From NCBI GenBank assembly GCA_944325885.1, contig CALVBT010000007.1, positions 23,965 through 87,964 on the forward strand: DNA of 64,000 nt, in the 5' to 3' direction. Source of the DNA: Candidatus Gastranaerophilales bacterium (lineage in GTDB: Bacteria; Cyanobacteriota; Vampirovibrionia; Gastranaerophilales; Gastranaerophilaceae). Positions 46,089 to 54,094 of this stretch are shown here, one piece after another. Each line of letters starts with the position of its first letter. Position 1 is the first letter of the stretch. The position numbers and the translations under genes are program-made. The notes under the pieces were generated by a model that saw only the letters and a list, made by a program, of their open reading frames with translations, was not told where the DNA came from and searched no databases.

Positions 46089-46742
46089 TTATATAATCTC
46101 TTTTAATTTTGCATAAATTTCATCAACAGAGCCTGTTGCATCGATTTTTACAAGATTGCCTCTTTTTTCATAAAAATCAATGAGAGGAGCTGTCTGTTTG
46201 AAATATGTATCAAATCTGTTTTTTGCAATTTCTTCCGTATCATCTTTTCTCTGTACGAGTTCAGCTCCGCATGCGTCGCAGATGCCTTCCTGTTTTATCG
46301 GCATAGTTTTGAGGTTGTAGATAGCACCGCATTTCGGGCAGGAGCGTCTGTAGATGATTCTTTCCATAAGATTTTCGATAGGTACATCAAAATATATAAC
46401 CTTAGTGGAAACTTCTTTGCCCGCATCGATTTCTTTGAGCATATCATCGAGCATATTAGCCTGTTCAAGACTTCTCGGGAATCCGTCAAGAATAAAACCT
46501 TTTTGCACATCATCTTGAGAGAGTCTGTCTTTTATAATCTGAGCAACAACCTCAACAGGAACAAGTGCGCCTTTTTCTACATAATCTTTAGCGATTTTGC
46601 CTGCTTCAGTGCCTTTAGCCATAGCTTCTCTCAGCAAAGAACCTGTATCAACGTGAACAAAGCCCGTATCAGCAGCGAGTTTTTTAGTTTGTGTTCCTTT
46701 ACCGCTGGCCGGCGGCCCCATAAAAATCAATTCTTTTTTCAT
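46089..46742 (-). CDS. adk: Adenylate kinase
   Basis: Interconverts ATP + AMP and 2 ADP. It has 217 residues from the ATG at 46742, chosen because AAGGAGAG lies about 8 nt upstream; a longer in-frame start to 46766 would place that site within the gene. The P-loop reads GPPASGKGTQ (residues 8-17). The lid carries a four-cysteine zinc site (CPKCGAIYN, then CDACG), a Gram-positive-like form. FILDGFPRSLEQA near 85 is the AMP-binding block. Confidence 0.97.
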   Translation of the reverse strand: MKKELIFMGPPASGKGTQTKKLAADTGFVHVDTGSLLREAMAKGTEAGKIAKDYVEKGALVPVEVVAQIIKDRLSQDDVQKGFILDGFPRSLEQANMLDDMLKEIDAGKEVSTKVIYFDVPIENLMERIIYRRSCPKCGAIYNLKTMPIKQEGICDACGAELVQRKDDTEEIAKNRFDTYFKQTAPLIDFYEKRGNLVKIDATGSVDEIYAKLKEII

Positions 46743-46995
46743 ATTCTCTCTCCTTGTGTGTAACACATCATCATTCTATCACGCAAGAGCAGCGCATACA
46801 AGGCTGTATATTTCCCATTTTGCAAAACAAGAGATATTACACATGTATATAAAATTTATATTTAGTTTTGTAAAACTTCTTCAAATTACACTTCATATCT
46901 TACAAAAAAAAATCTATACTAAAGTTGTAGGGAAAGTCGTTTTTTCCTGATTTATCTATTGTTTTAAAAATACAACTAAAGTTACACCGACAGGT

Positions 46996-47037
46996 GCAGA
47001 TTTTAGTCTGCGTATCGTATGGATTCATTGCGAATCC
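46996..47037 (+). promoter_or_regulatory. Two small hairpins in the first flagellin leader
   Basis: GCAGA (46996-47000) pairs with TCTGC (47007-47011), and GGATTC (47021-47026) pairs with GAATCC (47032-47037), 25-65 nt before the start of the first flagellin. They could affect leader stability or translation; no sequestered ribosome site is evident. Confidence 0.35.
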
Positions 47038-47062
47038 TCAGTTTGTAAAGGGATTTTATATT

Positions 47063-47938
47063 ATGTCTATCATCATTAATACCAATGTGCCTGCACTTAT
47101 ATCTCAAAATGCACTCACACGTGCAACATGGAGTTTGAACCAGAGCCTTGAAAGAATGTCTACAGGCCACAGAATCAACAGTGCAGCCGATGACCCGGCA
47201 GGGTCCTACTTTGCCTCAGGTCTTAATACACAAATAAGAGCTATCAGTACTGTAACAAGAAACGTACAATTAGCCAGCAATATGATTTCTGTTGCGGAAG
47301 GCGATATGCAGTCAATCATGAATAATGTCGAAAGAGTAAAAGACCTTGCTATGCAATATTCTTCAGACACATTGACAGATGAGCAGAAAGACGCAATCAA
47401 AACAGAAGCCCAGCAAAGAATAGACGAAATAAACAGACTGGCAGAAGATTCTTCTTTCAATGAAATGAAGCTGCTCGACGGTTCGCTCGGTGCCAGTGTC
47501 AGAATACAAATAGGCACAAACTCCGACCCGGCAACAAATGCACTCAATATTACGGGTGTATTTGATAATGCAAACGCAGAAAGTATTAACCTCATAGGCG
47601 GAGCCAGTGATTATGCCAGCATTGACGAAGCTTTTGCTGCAGCAAGCACCGCAGCAAAATTTATCGACATAGCGCAGGAATCTATTGATGTACTGTCAAA
47701 ACGTATTTCTACAGCAGGTATTTACCAAAACAGACTGGAGTCTATATCCGACTCACTGCTCACAAAAAACGAAAACCTCAACAGCGCATATTCTACAATT
47801 ATGGATACGGACATTGCGACAGAAACAGCCAACTATATAAAACAGCAGCTGCTGCAGCAGACAGCATCCTCCATGCTTTCACAGGCAAACCAAAACGGCG
47901 GTGTGCTGGCATTGTCGCTTGTTAATGCTCTGGCTTAG
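47063..47938 (+). CDS. fliC: Flagellin (copy 1)
   Basis: A 291-residue filament subunit lacking a long central domain. The N-terminal D0/D1 region has INTNVPALISQNALTRA and ERMSTGHRINSAADDPAG; the C-terminal region ends QQTASSMLSQANQNGGVLAL. The ATG at 47063 with AAAGGGA upstream is preferred to a longer frame beginning at 46994. It differs in detail from the next two (AADDPAG versus AKDDAAG, different C-terminus), so it is the most divergent copy. No canonical sigma-28 promoter was found. CTAAAGT occurs at about 46918 and 46976. Confidence 0.95.
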   Translation: MSIIINTNVPALISQNALTRATWSLNQSLERMSTGHRINSAADDPAGSYFASGLNTQIRAISTVTRNVQLASNMISVAEGDMQSIMNNVERVKDLAMQYSSDTLTDEQKDAIKTEAQQRIDEINRLAEDSSFNEMKLLDGSLGASVRIQIGTNSDPATNALNITGVFDNANAESINLIGGASDYASIDEAFAAASTAAKFIDIAQESIDVLSKRISTAGIYQNRLESISDSLLTKNENLNSAYSTIMDTDIATETANYIKQQLLQQTASSMLSQANQNGGVLALSLVNALA

Positions 47939-48185
47939 GCGTATTTTATATAGCCTGCTCATACAATCAAAGTTGTATTTTTCCTTATACATACGGTGTT
48001 GTGCTGCCGTATAAAAGTTGTGCTTTTTATACAAAAGTTTGTTTTGCTATGCAAATTTTTCGCATTTTCCATACTAAAGTATGACAAATCTCCAACTAAA
48101 TAAGAATTAAATATCAAACTTTAATACTTTAATATGAGAATACAAAACAGGGATGTATTTACGGATATGCGAAAGGAGATAGTAA

Positions 48186-49052
48186 ATGGCAATTATCGTT
48201 AATACTAATGTTACTGCTCTTAGAATGCGCAGCAGTTTGAACAATGCAACAAATGCTCTAAACAATTCTTTATTAAGAATGTCAACAGGTTACAAAATCA
48301 ACAGTGCAAAAGACGATGCAGCAGGTTTGTACCTTGCAACAAACCTGAATGTACAAATAAGCGGGTCACAGGTTGCACAGGACAATATCGCAACTGGTAC
48401 AAACGTATTGCAGACAATTGAAGGCGACCTTGACGTTATGATGGACAGCTTGTACCGTATCAGAGATTTGGCTGTACAAGCATCAAACGGTATCTATGAC
48501 GCTACTGCACTGAGTGCAATGGAGGACGAAGCAACAGCAAGGCTCGATGAAATAGACAGAATTTCGGCCGCATCAAACTTCAACGGCTTGAAGCTGTTAG
48601 ACGGCACAGGATTGACAAACGGTTTAAGATTGCAGGTCGGGCCTAATGCCGACGAAGCTGCCAATGCCATAACAATCGAAGCAGAAGTTTTTGAAAAAAT
48701 AGACTCAACAACACTGGGCAGTGCGGGTACAAAACTCAGAACAGGTGTAACAACAGCTTTTGGCGACCCGGAAGAAGCAGCAAAGTATCTGGATGCAGTG
48801 GACGAAGCTATTGATATGATAAACACAAGAAAAGCTACTATCGGTGCTACTCAAAACAGACTGGATGCGGCAAATGCCTCTTTGACAACAACAATCGAAA
48901 ATACTTCAGCAGCTATGTCCACTATCATGGATGCTGATATTGCGGAAGAAGCAGCAGAATATACAAAACAACAAATTTTGCAGCAGACATCCTCTACACT
49001 GCTTGTACAAGCAAACCAGCTGCCAGCTCTGGCACTGACTCTTATACAGTAA
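48186..49052 (+). CDS. fliC: Flagellin (copy 2)
   Basis: A 288-residue flagellin with the N-terminal block ERMS-like LLRMSTGYKINSAKDDAAGL and C-terminal EEAAEYTKQQILQQTSSTLL. It is a short type with little central variable region. The leader GATATGCGAAAGGAGATAG matches the leader of copy 3 nearly base for base, so these two copies arose by duplication including the ribosome site. A CTAAAGTAT box lies about 110 nt upstream, as at copy 1. Confidence 0.95.
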   Translation: MAIIVNTNVTALRMRSSLNNATNALNNSLLRMSTGYKINSAKDDAAGLYLATNLNVQISGSQVAQDNIATGTNVLQTIEGDLDVMMDSLYRIRDLAVQASNGIYDATALSAMEDEATARLDEIDRISAASNFNGLKLLDGTGLTNGLRLQVGPNADEAANAITIEAEVFEKIDSTTLGSAGTKLRTGVTTAFGDPEEAAKYLDAVDEAIDMINTRKATIGATQNRLDAANASLTTTIENTSAAMSTIMDADIAEEAAEYTKQQILQQTSSTLLVQANQLPALALTLIQ

Positions 49053-49414
49053 TAAATATGTAAATTTATCGATTCTTATAACAAAAACAATAGATAGTTA
49101 ACGATAATTACCGCCGGAGATAATTCTCCGGTTTTTTTTATGATTTTATACTTTAGTTTAAAAAAAATCTAACTTTCCGTGAATTAAGTTTTACACAAAC
49201 CAAACGTATTATAAATATGTGAAGAACAGGAATGATTTTTGAAAGTTAATTAAAAAAATTAAATTAAAAAATTAAATTCAACATTCACAGTCTAAATAGG
49301 TAGTTATCTAAACATGTCCCATAAAACGGGGAAATTATAGCTATTATATAGAGTATTACAGTCTATTATTCAATTTACAGGATGTAAATTGGGGTATGCC
49401 GAAAGGAGAATCGT
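49053..49414. other. Spacer between flagellins 2 and 3
   Basis: Contains the copy-2 terminator (49114-49139), then about 270 bp of very AT-rich sequence with TTAATTAAAAAAATTAAATT repeats. No frame or clear promoter seen. Confidence 0.5.
49114..49139 (+). terminator. Terminator of flagellin 2
   Basis: CCGGAGA (49114-49120) pairs with TCTCCGG (49125-49131), loop TAAT, followed by eight T residues. Confidence 0.9.
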
Positions 49415-50347
49415 ATGGCAATTATCGTTAACACAAACCTATCTGCGTTAAGAACGCAAAACAACCTGAACAATGCAACAACATCTTTGAACCAGGCACT
49501 TGAGAGAATGTCTACAGGTTACAAAATTAACAGCGCAAAAGATGATGCCGCTGGGTTGTACATTGCAACAAACTTAAACGTTCAAATTTCAGGTTCAAAA
49601 GTTGCGCAGGACAACATCGAAACAGGTAACAACGTACTTTCTATGTTAGAAGGTGACCTTGACGTTATCCTGGACAACCTCAACCGTATCAGAGACCTTG
49701 CAACTCAAGCAGCAAACAGCGTTTATGACGCTTCAGCTCAAAGAGCAATGGGTGACGAAGTTCAGGCACGTCTTGAAGAAATCAACCGTATCACATCAGC
49801 ATCAAACTTCAATGGTTTGACACTGTTAGACGGACAGAGCAGACTGGCAACAGACGGTTTGAGACTGCAGGTTGGTGCAAATGCTGACCCAACAGGCAAT
49901 TCTATCACAATATCTTCTGATATGTTCCAGGAAATGACAGCAACAACTCTCGGTTCTGATGCTAACACAGCTTTAACAGACGGGTTAACAATCACTGAAG
50001 ATACAAGCGGTCTTATGGAAAACGTTGATACTGTATTCGGTGATGGCGAGACAGCTGCTGCAGCAAGTTTGGCAGCAAAATATCTGGTTGTTGTTGATGC
50101 TGCTATCAACACAATTTCTTCTAACAAGTCTACAATCGGTGCTATGATGAACAGATTGGACGCAGCTGCTTCTTCATTAACAACAACAATTGAAAACAAC
50201 ACAGCTGCTAAATCAACAATCATGGATGCTGATATCGCTGAAGAATCTGCTGAATATACAAGACAGCAAATCCTTCAACAAACTTCATCAGCACTGTTGG
50301 TACAGGCTAACAACTTACCATCAATCGCATTGAACTTGATTCAATAA
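49415..50347 (+). CDS. fliC: Flagellin (copy 3)
   Basis: A 310-residue flagellin. N-terminal ERMSTGYKINSAKDDAAGLY and C-terminal SAEYTRQQILQQTSSALL are typical. It carries about 20 extra residues in the middle (DGLTITEDTSGLMENVDTVF). The leader TATGCCGAAAGGAGAATCG is shared with copy 2. Codon choice (GCT, TCA, GGT, AAC) looks more uniform than in its neighbours, suggesting the highly expressed copy; this is only a visual impression. A terminator follows at 50448. Confidence 0.95.
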   Translation: MAIIVNTNLSALRTQNNLNNATTSLNQALERMSTGYKINSAKDDAAGLYIATNLNVQISGSKVAQDNIETGNNVLSMLEGDLDVILDNLNRIRDLATQAANSVYDASAQRAMGDEVQARLEEINRITSASNFNGLTLLDGQSRLATDGLRLQVGANADPTGNSITISSDMFQEMTATTLGSDANTALTDGLTITEDTSGLMENVDTVFGDGETAAAASLAAKYLVVVDAAINTISSNKSTIGAMMNRLDAAASSLTTTIENNTAAKSTIMDADIAEESAEYTRQQILQQTSSALLVQANNLPSIALNLIQ

Positions 50348-50447
50348 TAATTGATGGTGCCGGAGTCCTCTCCGGTCGGAAAAATCTCCGAACAAACAAT
50401 AATTTAAACACAATAGATAAATTTACAATAATAGGTGATGGCAACTT

Positions 50448-50482
50448 GCCCGAAGCGATTAAAGCTCTCGGGCTTTTTTTTA
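50448..50482 (+). terminator. Terminator of flagellin 3
   Basis: GCCCGA (50448-50453) pairs with TCGGGC (50468-50473), with AGC/GCT continuing the stem, and eight T residues follow. A smaller hairpin CCGGAG/CTCCGG precedes it just after the gene. Confidence 0.85.
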
Positions 50483-50500
50483 TTAATTTGTTAAAGTTTT

Positions 50501-51427
50501 CTAAATCTGCTCGAGAGCCAGCACCCCTGCGCCTATCATACCTGCACGGTTTTCTGTTTGCGCAATTTTTACTTTTACATCAGTAACAACCGTTTCTTTA
50601 TTGATATCTTTTTCCATTTGTTCTACATCAATAAATCTGCACATTCCGCCGGAAATCACTATACAATCAGGGTTGAAAATATCTGTCAAAGAAACAAGCC
50701 CGACAAACATATAATAAATCCACTGATTAAACACACGCTTGCAAAAAGCATCATTTTTTTCCACACCGTCTGTAATGTCATAAGTGGTCAAATCATCAGG
50801 AGATTTGTCTTTAAAAATACTTGTCTTAAACTCATCATAATTTTTTGCACCGTATATAGCACAATTCCTAAGCCCAGTACCTGAGGCATAAGACTCCCAG
50901 CAGTCATATCTGCCGCAGGTGCATTTTTGTCTTTTATCGGCAAAAATTTTCATACTGCCGACCTCAAGAGCATTGCCTCTGGAGCCTCTGAACAACTTGC
51001 CCTCAGACACAACACCGCCGCCGATACCCGTGCCGATTGTTATCATAAGCACAGTGCGAAAGCCCTTTGCTGCACCGTTTTTGTACTCTGCCATTACAGC
51101 GCAGTTTGCATCATTTTCCACATAAACTTTTTTGTCCGAAAGTGTGGAAAAATCTATACTGTTATACCCTGCTGGCAAATTGGGTGTGGAACTCAGCACT
51201 CTTGTGTTTTCAAGGTTTACCGCTCCTGCCGAAGACAGCCCCACCACGTCTATTTTGTCATAGTTTTCATCAATTATATTTTTTAATGTATCTTTGATTT
51301 CCTGAACAGTTTTTGGCGTAGGTGTTTTTTTTACGTCAGATATTATATTACCGCTTGCATCCACAATACCGTAACAAATCTTTGTCCCGCCTATATCAAT
51401 TCCGAGTGCATATTTTTCTTTTGTCAT
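50501..51427 (-). CDS. ROK-family sugar kinase
   Basis: A 308-residue ROK kinase. The ATP site is IDIGGTKICYGIV (near residue 8), the sugar site ENDANCAVMAEYK (near 103), ITIGTGIGGGVV follows, and the zinc motif is CTCGRYDCWESYAS (near 163). It is adjacent to nanE (stop-to-start gap 3 nt), so N-acetylmannosamine kinase is the favoured reading, since NanE uses ManNAc-6-P. Glucokinase or GlcNAc kinase remain possible from sequence alone. Confidence 0.88.
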   Translation of the reverse strand: MTKEKYALGIDIGGTKICYGIVDASGNIISDVKKTPTPKTVQEIKDTLKNIIDENYDKIDVVGLSSAGAVNLENTRVLSSTPNLPAGYNSIDFSTLSDKKVYVENDANCAVMAEYKNGAAKGFRTVLMITIGTGIGGGVVSEGKLFRGSRGNALEVGSMKIFADKRQKCTCGRYDCWESYASGTGLRNCAIYGAKNYDEFKTSIFKDKSPDDLTTYDITDGVEKNDAFCKRVFNQWIYYMFVGLVSLTDIFNPDCIVISGGMCRFIDVEQMEKDINKETVVTDVKVKIAQTENRAGMIGAGVLALEQI

Positions 51428-51430
51428 AAT

Positions 51431-52132
51431 TTATCCGTTTTTAACTATTTTTTCACCACGATTTACAAATTTTTTGGTAATCAGCTGCGGTCTGGTTATC
51501 GCAGAGCCGATTACTACAGCGTGTGCGCCTATTTCAAAAGCCTTGTCCACCTGCAAAGGATGCCAGATGCGCCCTTCTAGAATAACCGGACAATCAACAG
51601 AAGCAACAAGCCCCTTTAAAAGTTCAAAATCAGGCTCGTCAGATGTTTCCGGCGATTCCACTGTATAACCGGACAACGTTGTAGAGATAATATCAGCTCC
51701 CATAAGCCTTGCCGCAACACCTTCTTGCAGGGTAGACACATCCGCCATTACCAGTTTTTTGTTTATTTTAATAAATTTTATAATCTGTTTAAGGTTGTTT
51801 TCTCCTCTGGGGCGGGAGGTTCCATCCAATGCCACAATATCTGCACCGGCTTGTATAAGGTCTTTTGCATCTTTTATTGTCGGTGTGATATAGACAATTT
51901 CTCTCCAGTTTGGGGGGATGACTTCCGGTTTTGTAATACCTATAACAGGGATTTTAAAAAGTTTTTTTGCATTAATTACATCCCTGACACCTGCCACTCT
52001 CAATGCTGCGGCACCGCCTTTTACAACAGACTGCATCATTGCTATCATACATTCTTCTTTGTACAAAGGTTCAGAAGGCATTGCCTGCACTGATACTATG
52101 ACTTTATTTTTTATTTGAGCGAGTATATCCAT
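51431..52132 (-). CDS. nanE: N-acylglucosamine-6-phosphate 2-epimerase (NanE)
   Basis: Converts ManNAc-6-P to GlcNAc-6-P in sialic acid and ManNAc use. It is a 233-residue TIM barrel. Family blocks are VSVQAMPSEPLYKEE (near 14), GGAAALRVAGVRDV (near 37), IVALDGTSRPRG (near 94), VILEGRIWHPLQVDKAFEIG (near 180) and HAVVIGSAITRP. It is co-directional with the ROK kinase. No sialic acid lyase or transporter is in the window, so the substrate may come from recycling. Confidence 0.93.
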   Translation of the reverse strand: MDILAQIKNKVIVSVQAMPSEPLYKEECMIAMMQSVVKGGAAALRVAGVRDVINAKKLFKIPVIGITKPEVIPPNWREIVYITPTIKDAKDLIQAGADIVALDGTSRPRGENNLKQIIKFIKINKKLVMADVSTLQEGVAARLMGADIISTTLSGYTVESPETSDEPDFELLKGLVASVDCPVILEGRIWHPLQVDKAFEIGAHAVVIGSAITRPQLITKKFVNRGEKIVKNG

Positions 52133-52360
52133 TTTTTACACCCATTATCAAGATAACATTACGACAATATTATAATACACCATTCTCCCCCAAAGGGCAT
52201 ATTTGCGTTACAAACAGACATTCCGGCTGCAAAATTTGGTATTGCTGCAAAAAATAATTCGTCGTTTGTAACTTTTCCTTAACAATACACACTCAAAATA
52301 TAAAGTTCACACAAAAAATTCCGATATAACTAATGTGAAGTAAAACAGGGAGTATTAGTT

Positions 52361-52537
52361 ATGACTGGCTTTGAAAAATTTAAATTGGCTTTGAAAAACG
52401 CAGAAGAAAAAAGAAACGAAGAACTGCAAAACGATATAAAAAAAGTACGTAATGTAGTAGAAAAAATCTTAACCATGGCAATGGAAAACACAGCAAATAT
52501 TGCAAGAACCAGATACACGGGTCTTGAAATGTTCTGA
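52361..52537 (+). CDS. Small helical protein (58 aa)
   Basis: A 58-residue frame, MTGFEKFKLALKNAEEKRN then DIKKVRNVVEKILTMAMEN, wholly helical and strongly charged with a heptad-like pattern. A ribosome site (CAGGGAG) precedes the ATG by about 8 nt, and no other gene overlaps on the coding strand. It resembles small regulatory or chaperone-like coiled-coil peptides. It sits alone between nanE and speB; its role is unknown. Confidence 0.5.
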   Translation: MTGFEKFKLALKNAEEKRNEELQNDIKKVRNVVEKILTMAMENTANIARTRYTGLEMF

Positions 52538-52565
52538 TAAAAGGAACAAAACAATATCGGGCAAG

Positions 52566-53411
52566 TTACATTACCATCAAGACATCCCGTATGATTTTTG
52601 TAACAACTGCTGTTGAAACCTCGCTCTTGTCATAATCAGGAGCGAGTTCTACTATATCAGCACCAACAATATCAAAATCTTTCAGATAATTTATCCACTG
52701 AGCAAGCTCTCTATATGTAAGCCCGTCAGGCTCAGGTGTGCCTGTACCAGGCATATAAGCAGGATCGAGAACATCCACGTCAATAGTCAAAAATATTTTT
52801 TTACCCTTTAATGAATCAATATCAGACATTGTTTTTGCCGGTGTATTATATTGTTTCATCAGGTCGAATTCTTCTTTCAATCCGGAGCGGATGCCGATTT
52901 GTTTAATATTTTCAAATCCAACTGTTTCTCCGATTCTGCGCATAACAGAGGCGTGGGACAATTTTTCGCCCAGATAATCCTCTCTCAAATCAGTATGCGC
53001 ATCAAAATGAATGATCGCCAAATCCTGATATTTTTCTTTATAAGCTTTTACAGCAGGAAAAGTAACAAGATGCTCACCGCCTATGCCCAGATATTTTTTC
53101 CCTGCCTCAAGAACAGCTCTTGTGTTTTGTTCAATAACATCAAGAGATTTTTTTGTATTGCCAAGAGGGAACTCCAACTCACCTGCATCAAAGAACATTA
53201 CGTCTTCTAAGTGTTTGTCATAAACAGGAGAATATTCCTCAAGCCCCCAGCTTGCGAGCCTCAATCTTTCCGGCGCAAACCTGCTGCCCGGACGATAAGA
53301 ACAAGTCCCGTCAAAAGGCAAACCTATCATGACAATTTTTGAGTCAGAATAATTTTCTGTTGAGCCTATCCAATTTTTTCCGAGGAAAGGCCCCGGGAGC
53401 ATATTTTGCAT
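52566..53411 (-). CDS. speB: Agmatinase/ureohydrolase (SpeB type)
   Basis: A 281-residue manganese enzyme of the arginase/agmatinase family. Metal ligands occur in IGGEHLVTF (His near 112), HFDAHTDLRE (near 134) and TIDVDVLDPAYMPGTGTPEP (near 210). The form is agmatinase-like (hydrolysis of agmatine to putrescine), but arginase or formimidoglutamase cannot be excluded. Its ATG overlaps the pilO stop by one base (TAATG), so a polyamine gene is translationally coupled to a pilus gene. Confidence 0.92.
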   Translation of the reverse strand: MQNMLPGPFLGKNWIGSTENYSDSKIVMIGLPFDGTCSYRPGSRFAPERLRLASWGLEEYSPVYDKHLEDVMFFDAGELEFPLGNTKKSLDVIEQNTRAVLEAGKKYLGIGGEHLVTFPAVKAYKEKYQDLAIIHFDAHTDLREDYLGEKLSHASVMRRIGETVGFENIKQIGIRSGLKEEFDLMKQYNTPAKTMSDIDSLKGKKIFLTIDVDVLDPAYMPGTGTPEPDGLTYRELAQWINYLKDFDIVGADIVELAPDYDKSEVSTAVVTKIIRDVLMVM

Positions 53412-54061
53412 TATTGTGCTACTACTCCTGAGCCTTCAACTTTTTCGTCGCCTTCACCTGCTGCAGCTGCGGCTGCTTCTGCTGCGGCTTTTTGAGCTTC
53501 GTTCTTAGTTGAATAAAGAATCACAGTAACATCAGCTATCAAGACTCTTTTGTCATTGTTATAAGGGAATATGCTGATTTTATCAAGGTTAATCAGATAA
53601 GGATAGTTGTAAACATCCTGAAAATATGATCTGAATTGCATATAATTCCCGATTAATTGCATTTGTATTGCACAAACATTATAATCAGTTGATATATTTT
53701 TCATTACAATATCATCGCCGGGGCTAATATTATAAGATATTGAACGAAGTTTCAATCCGTTGTATTTTGCAGATTGGATAACATCCTCAAACATTACACC
53801 AAAAGAAGCCATCTGGTCTAATGTAGCTGTATCGTTTTGATAAACAGGTTTTGTCGAAACTTTTTCTTCCTGCTCGTAGGCTGCTTTTTTTGCCTGCAGG
53901 TCTTCGATTTGTTTTTTGTTATCTTCTACAGTGAGAGTTTTTGCCTTAACGTCATTATATGTAGCATAAGCAGTCTGAGCCTTTGGTACGATAAATGTCA
54001 AACCAATACCCAAACATATTACTAATGCAACTATATATATAACTTGCTTATTATTATCCAC
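53411..54061 (-). CDS. pilO: Type IV pilus inner-membrane protein PilO
   Basis: A 216-residue protein with a short cytoplasmic end, one helix (about residues 8-28), a coiled coil (TVEDNKKQIEDLQAKKA) and a ferredoxin-like domain ending near 185. The block IQMQLIGNYMQFRSYFQDV is the PilO signature. The tail is Ala/Glu/Gly-rich. It follows the PilM-PilN fusion by 33 nt. Together they form the alignment complex linking the cytoplasmic and outer pilus parts. Confidence 0.85.
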   Translation of the reverse strand: MDNNKQVIYIVALVICLGIGLTFIVPKAQTAYATYNDVKAKTLTVEDNKKQIEDLQAKKAAYEQEEKVSTKPVYQNDTATLDQMASFGVMFEDVIQSAKYNGLKLRSISYNISPGDDIVMKNISTDYNVCAIQMQLIGNYMQFRSYFQDVYNYPYLINLDKISIFPYNNDKRVLIADVTVILYSTKNEAQKAAAEAAAAAAGEGDEKVEGSGVVAQ

Positions 54062-54094
54062 TTTAAATCTGCCCTTTCATAATAGGTTTAATGC

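Noticed and set aside
46900..49414. Canonical sigma-28 promoters for the flagellins
   Set aside because: TAAA elements occur but none has GCCGATAA at the right distance; the closest (ACCGACAG at 46986) is 17 nt rather than 15 nt from a TAAA.
52330..52554. A 74-codon minus-strand frame opposite the 58-residue gene
   Set aside because: The plus-strand frame has a ribosome site and a coherent helical composition; the opposite frame is Phe/Ser-rich shadow.
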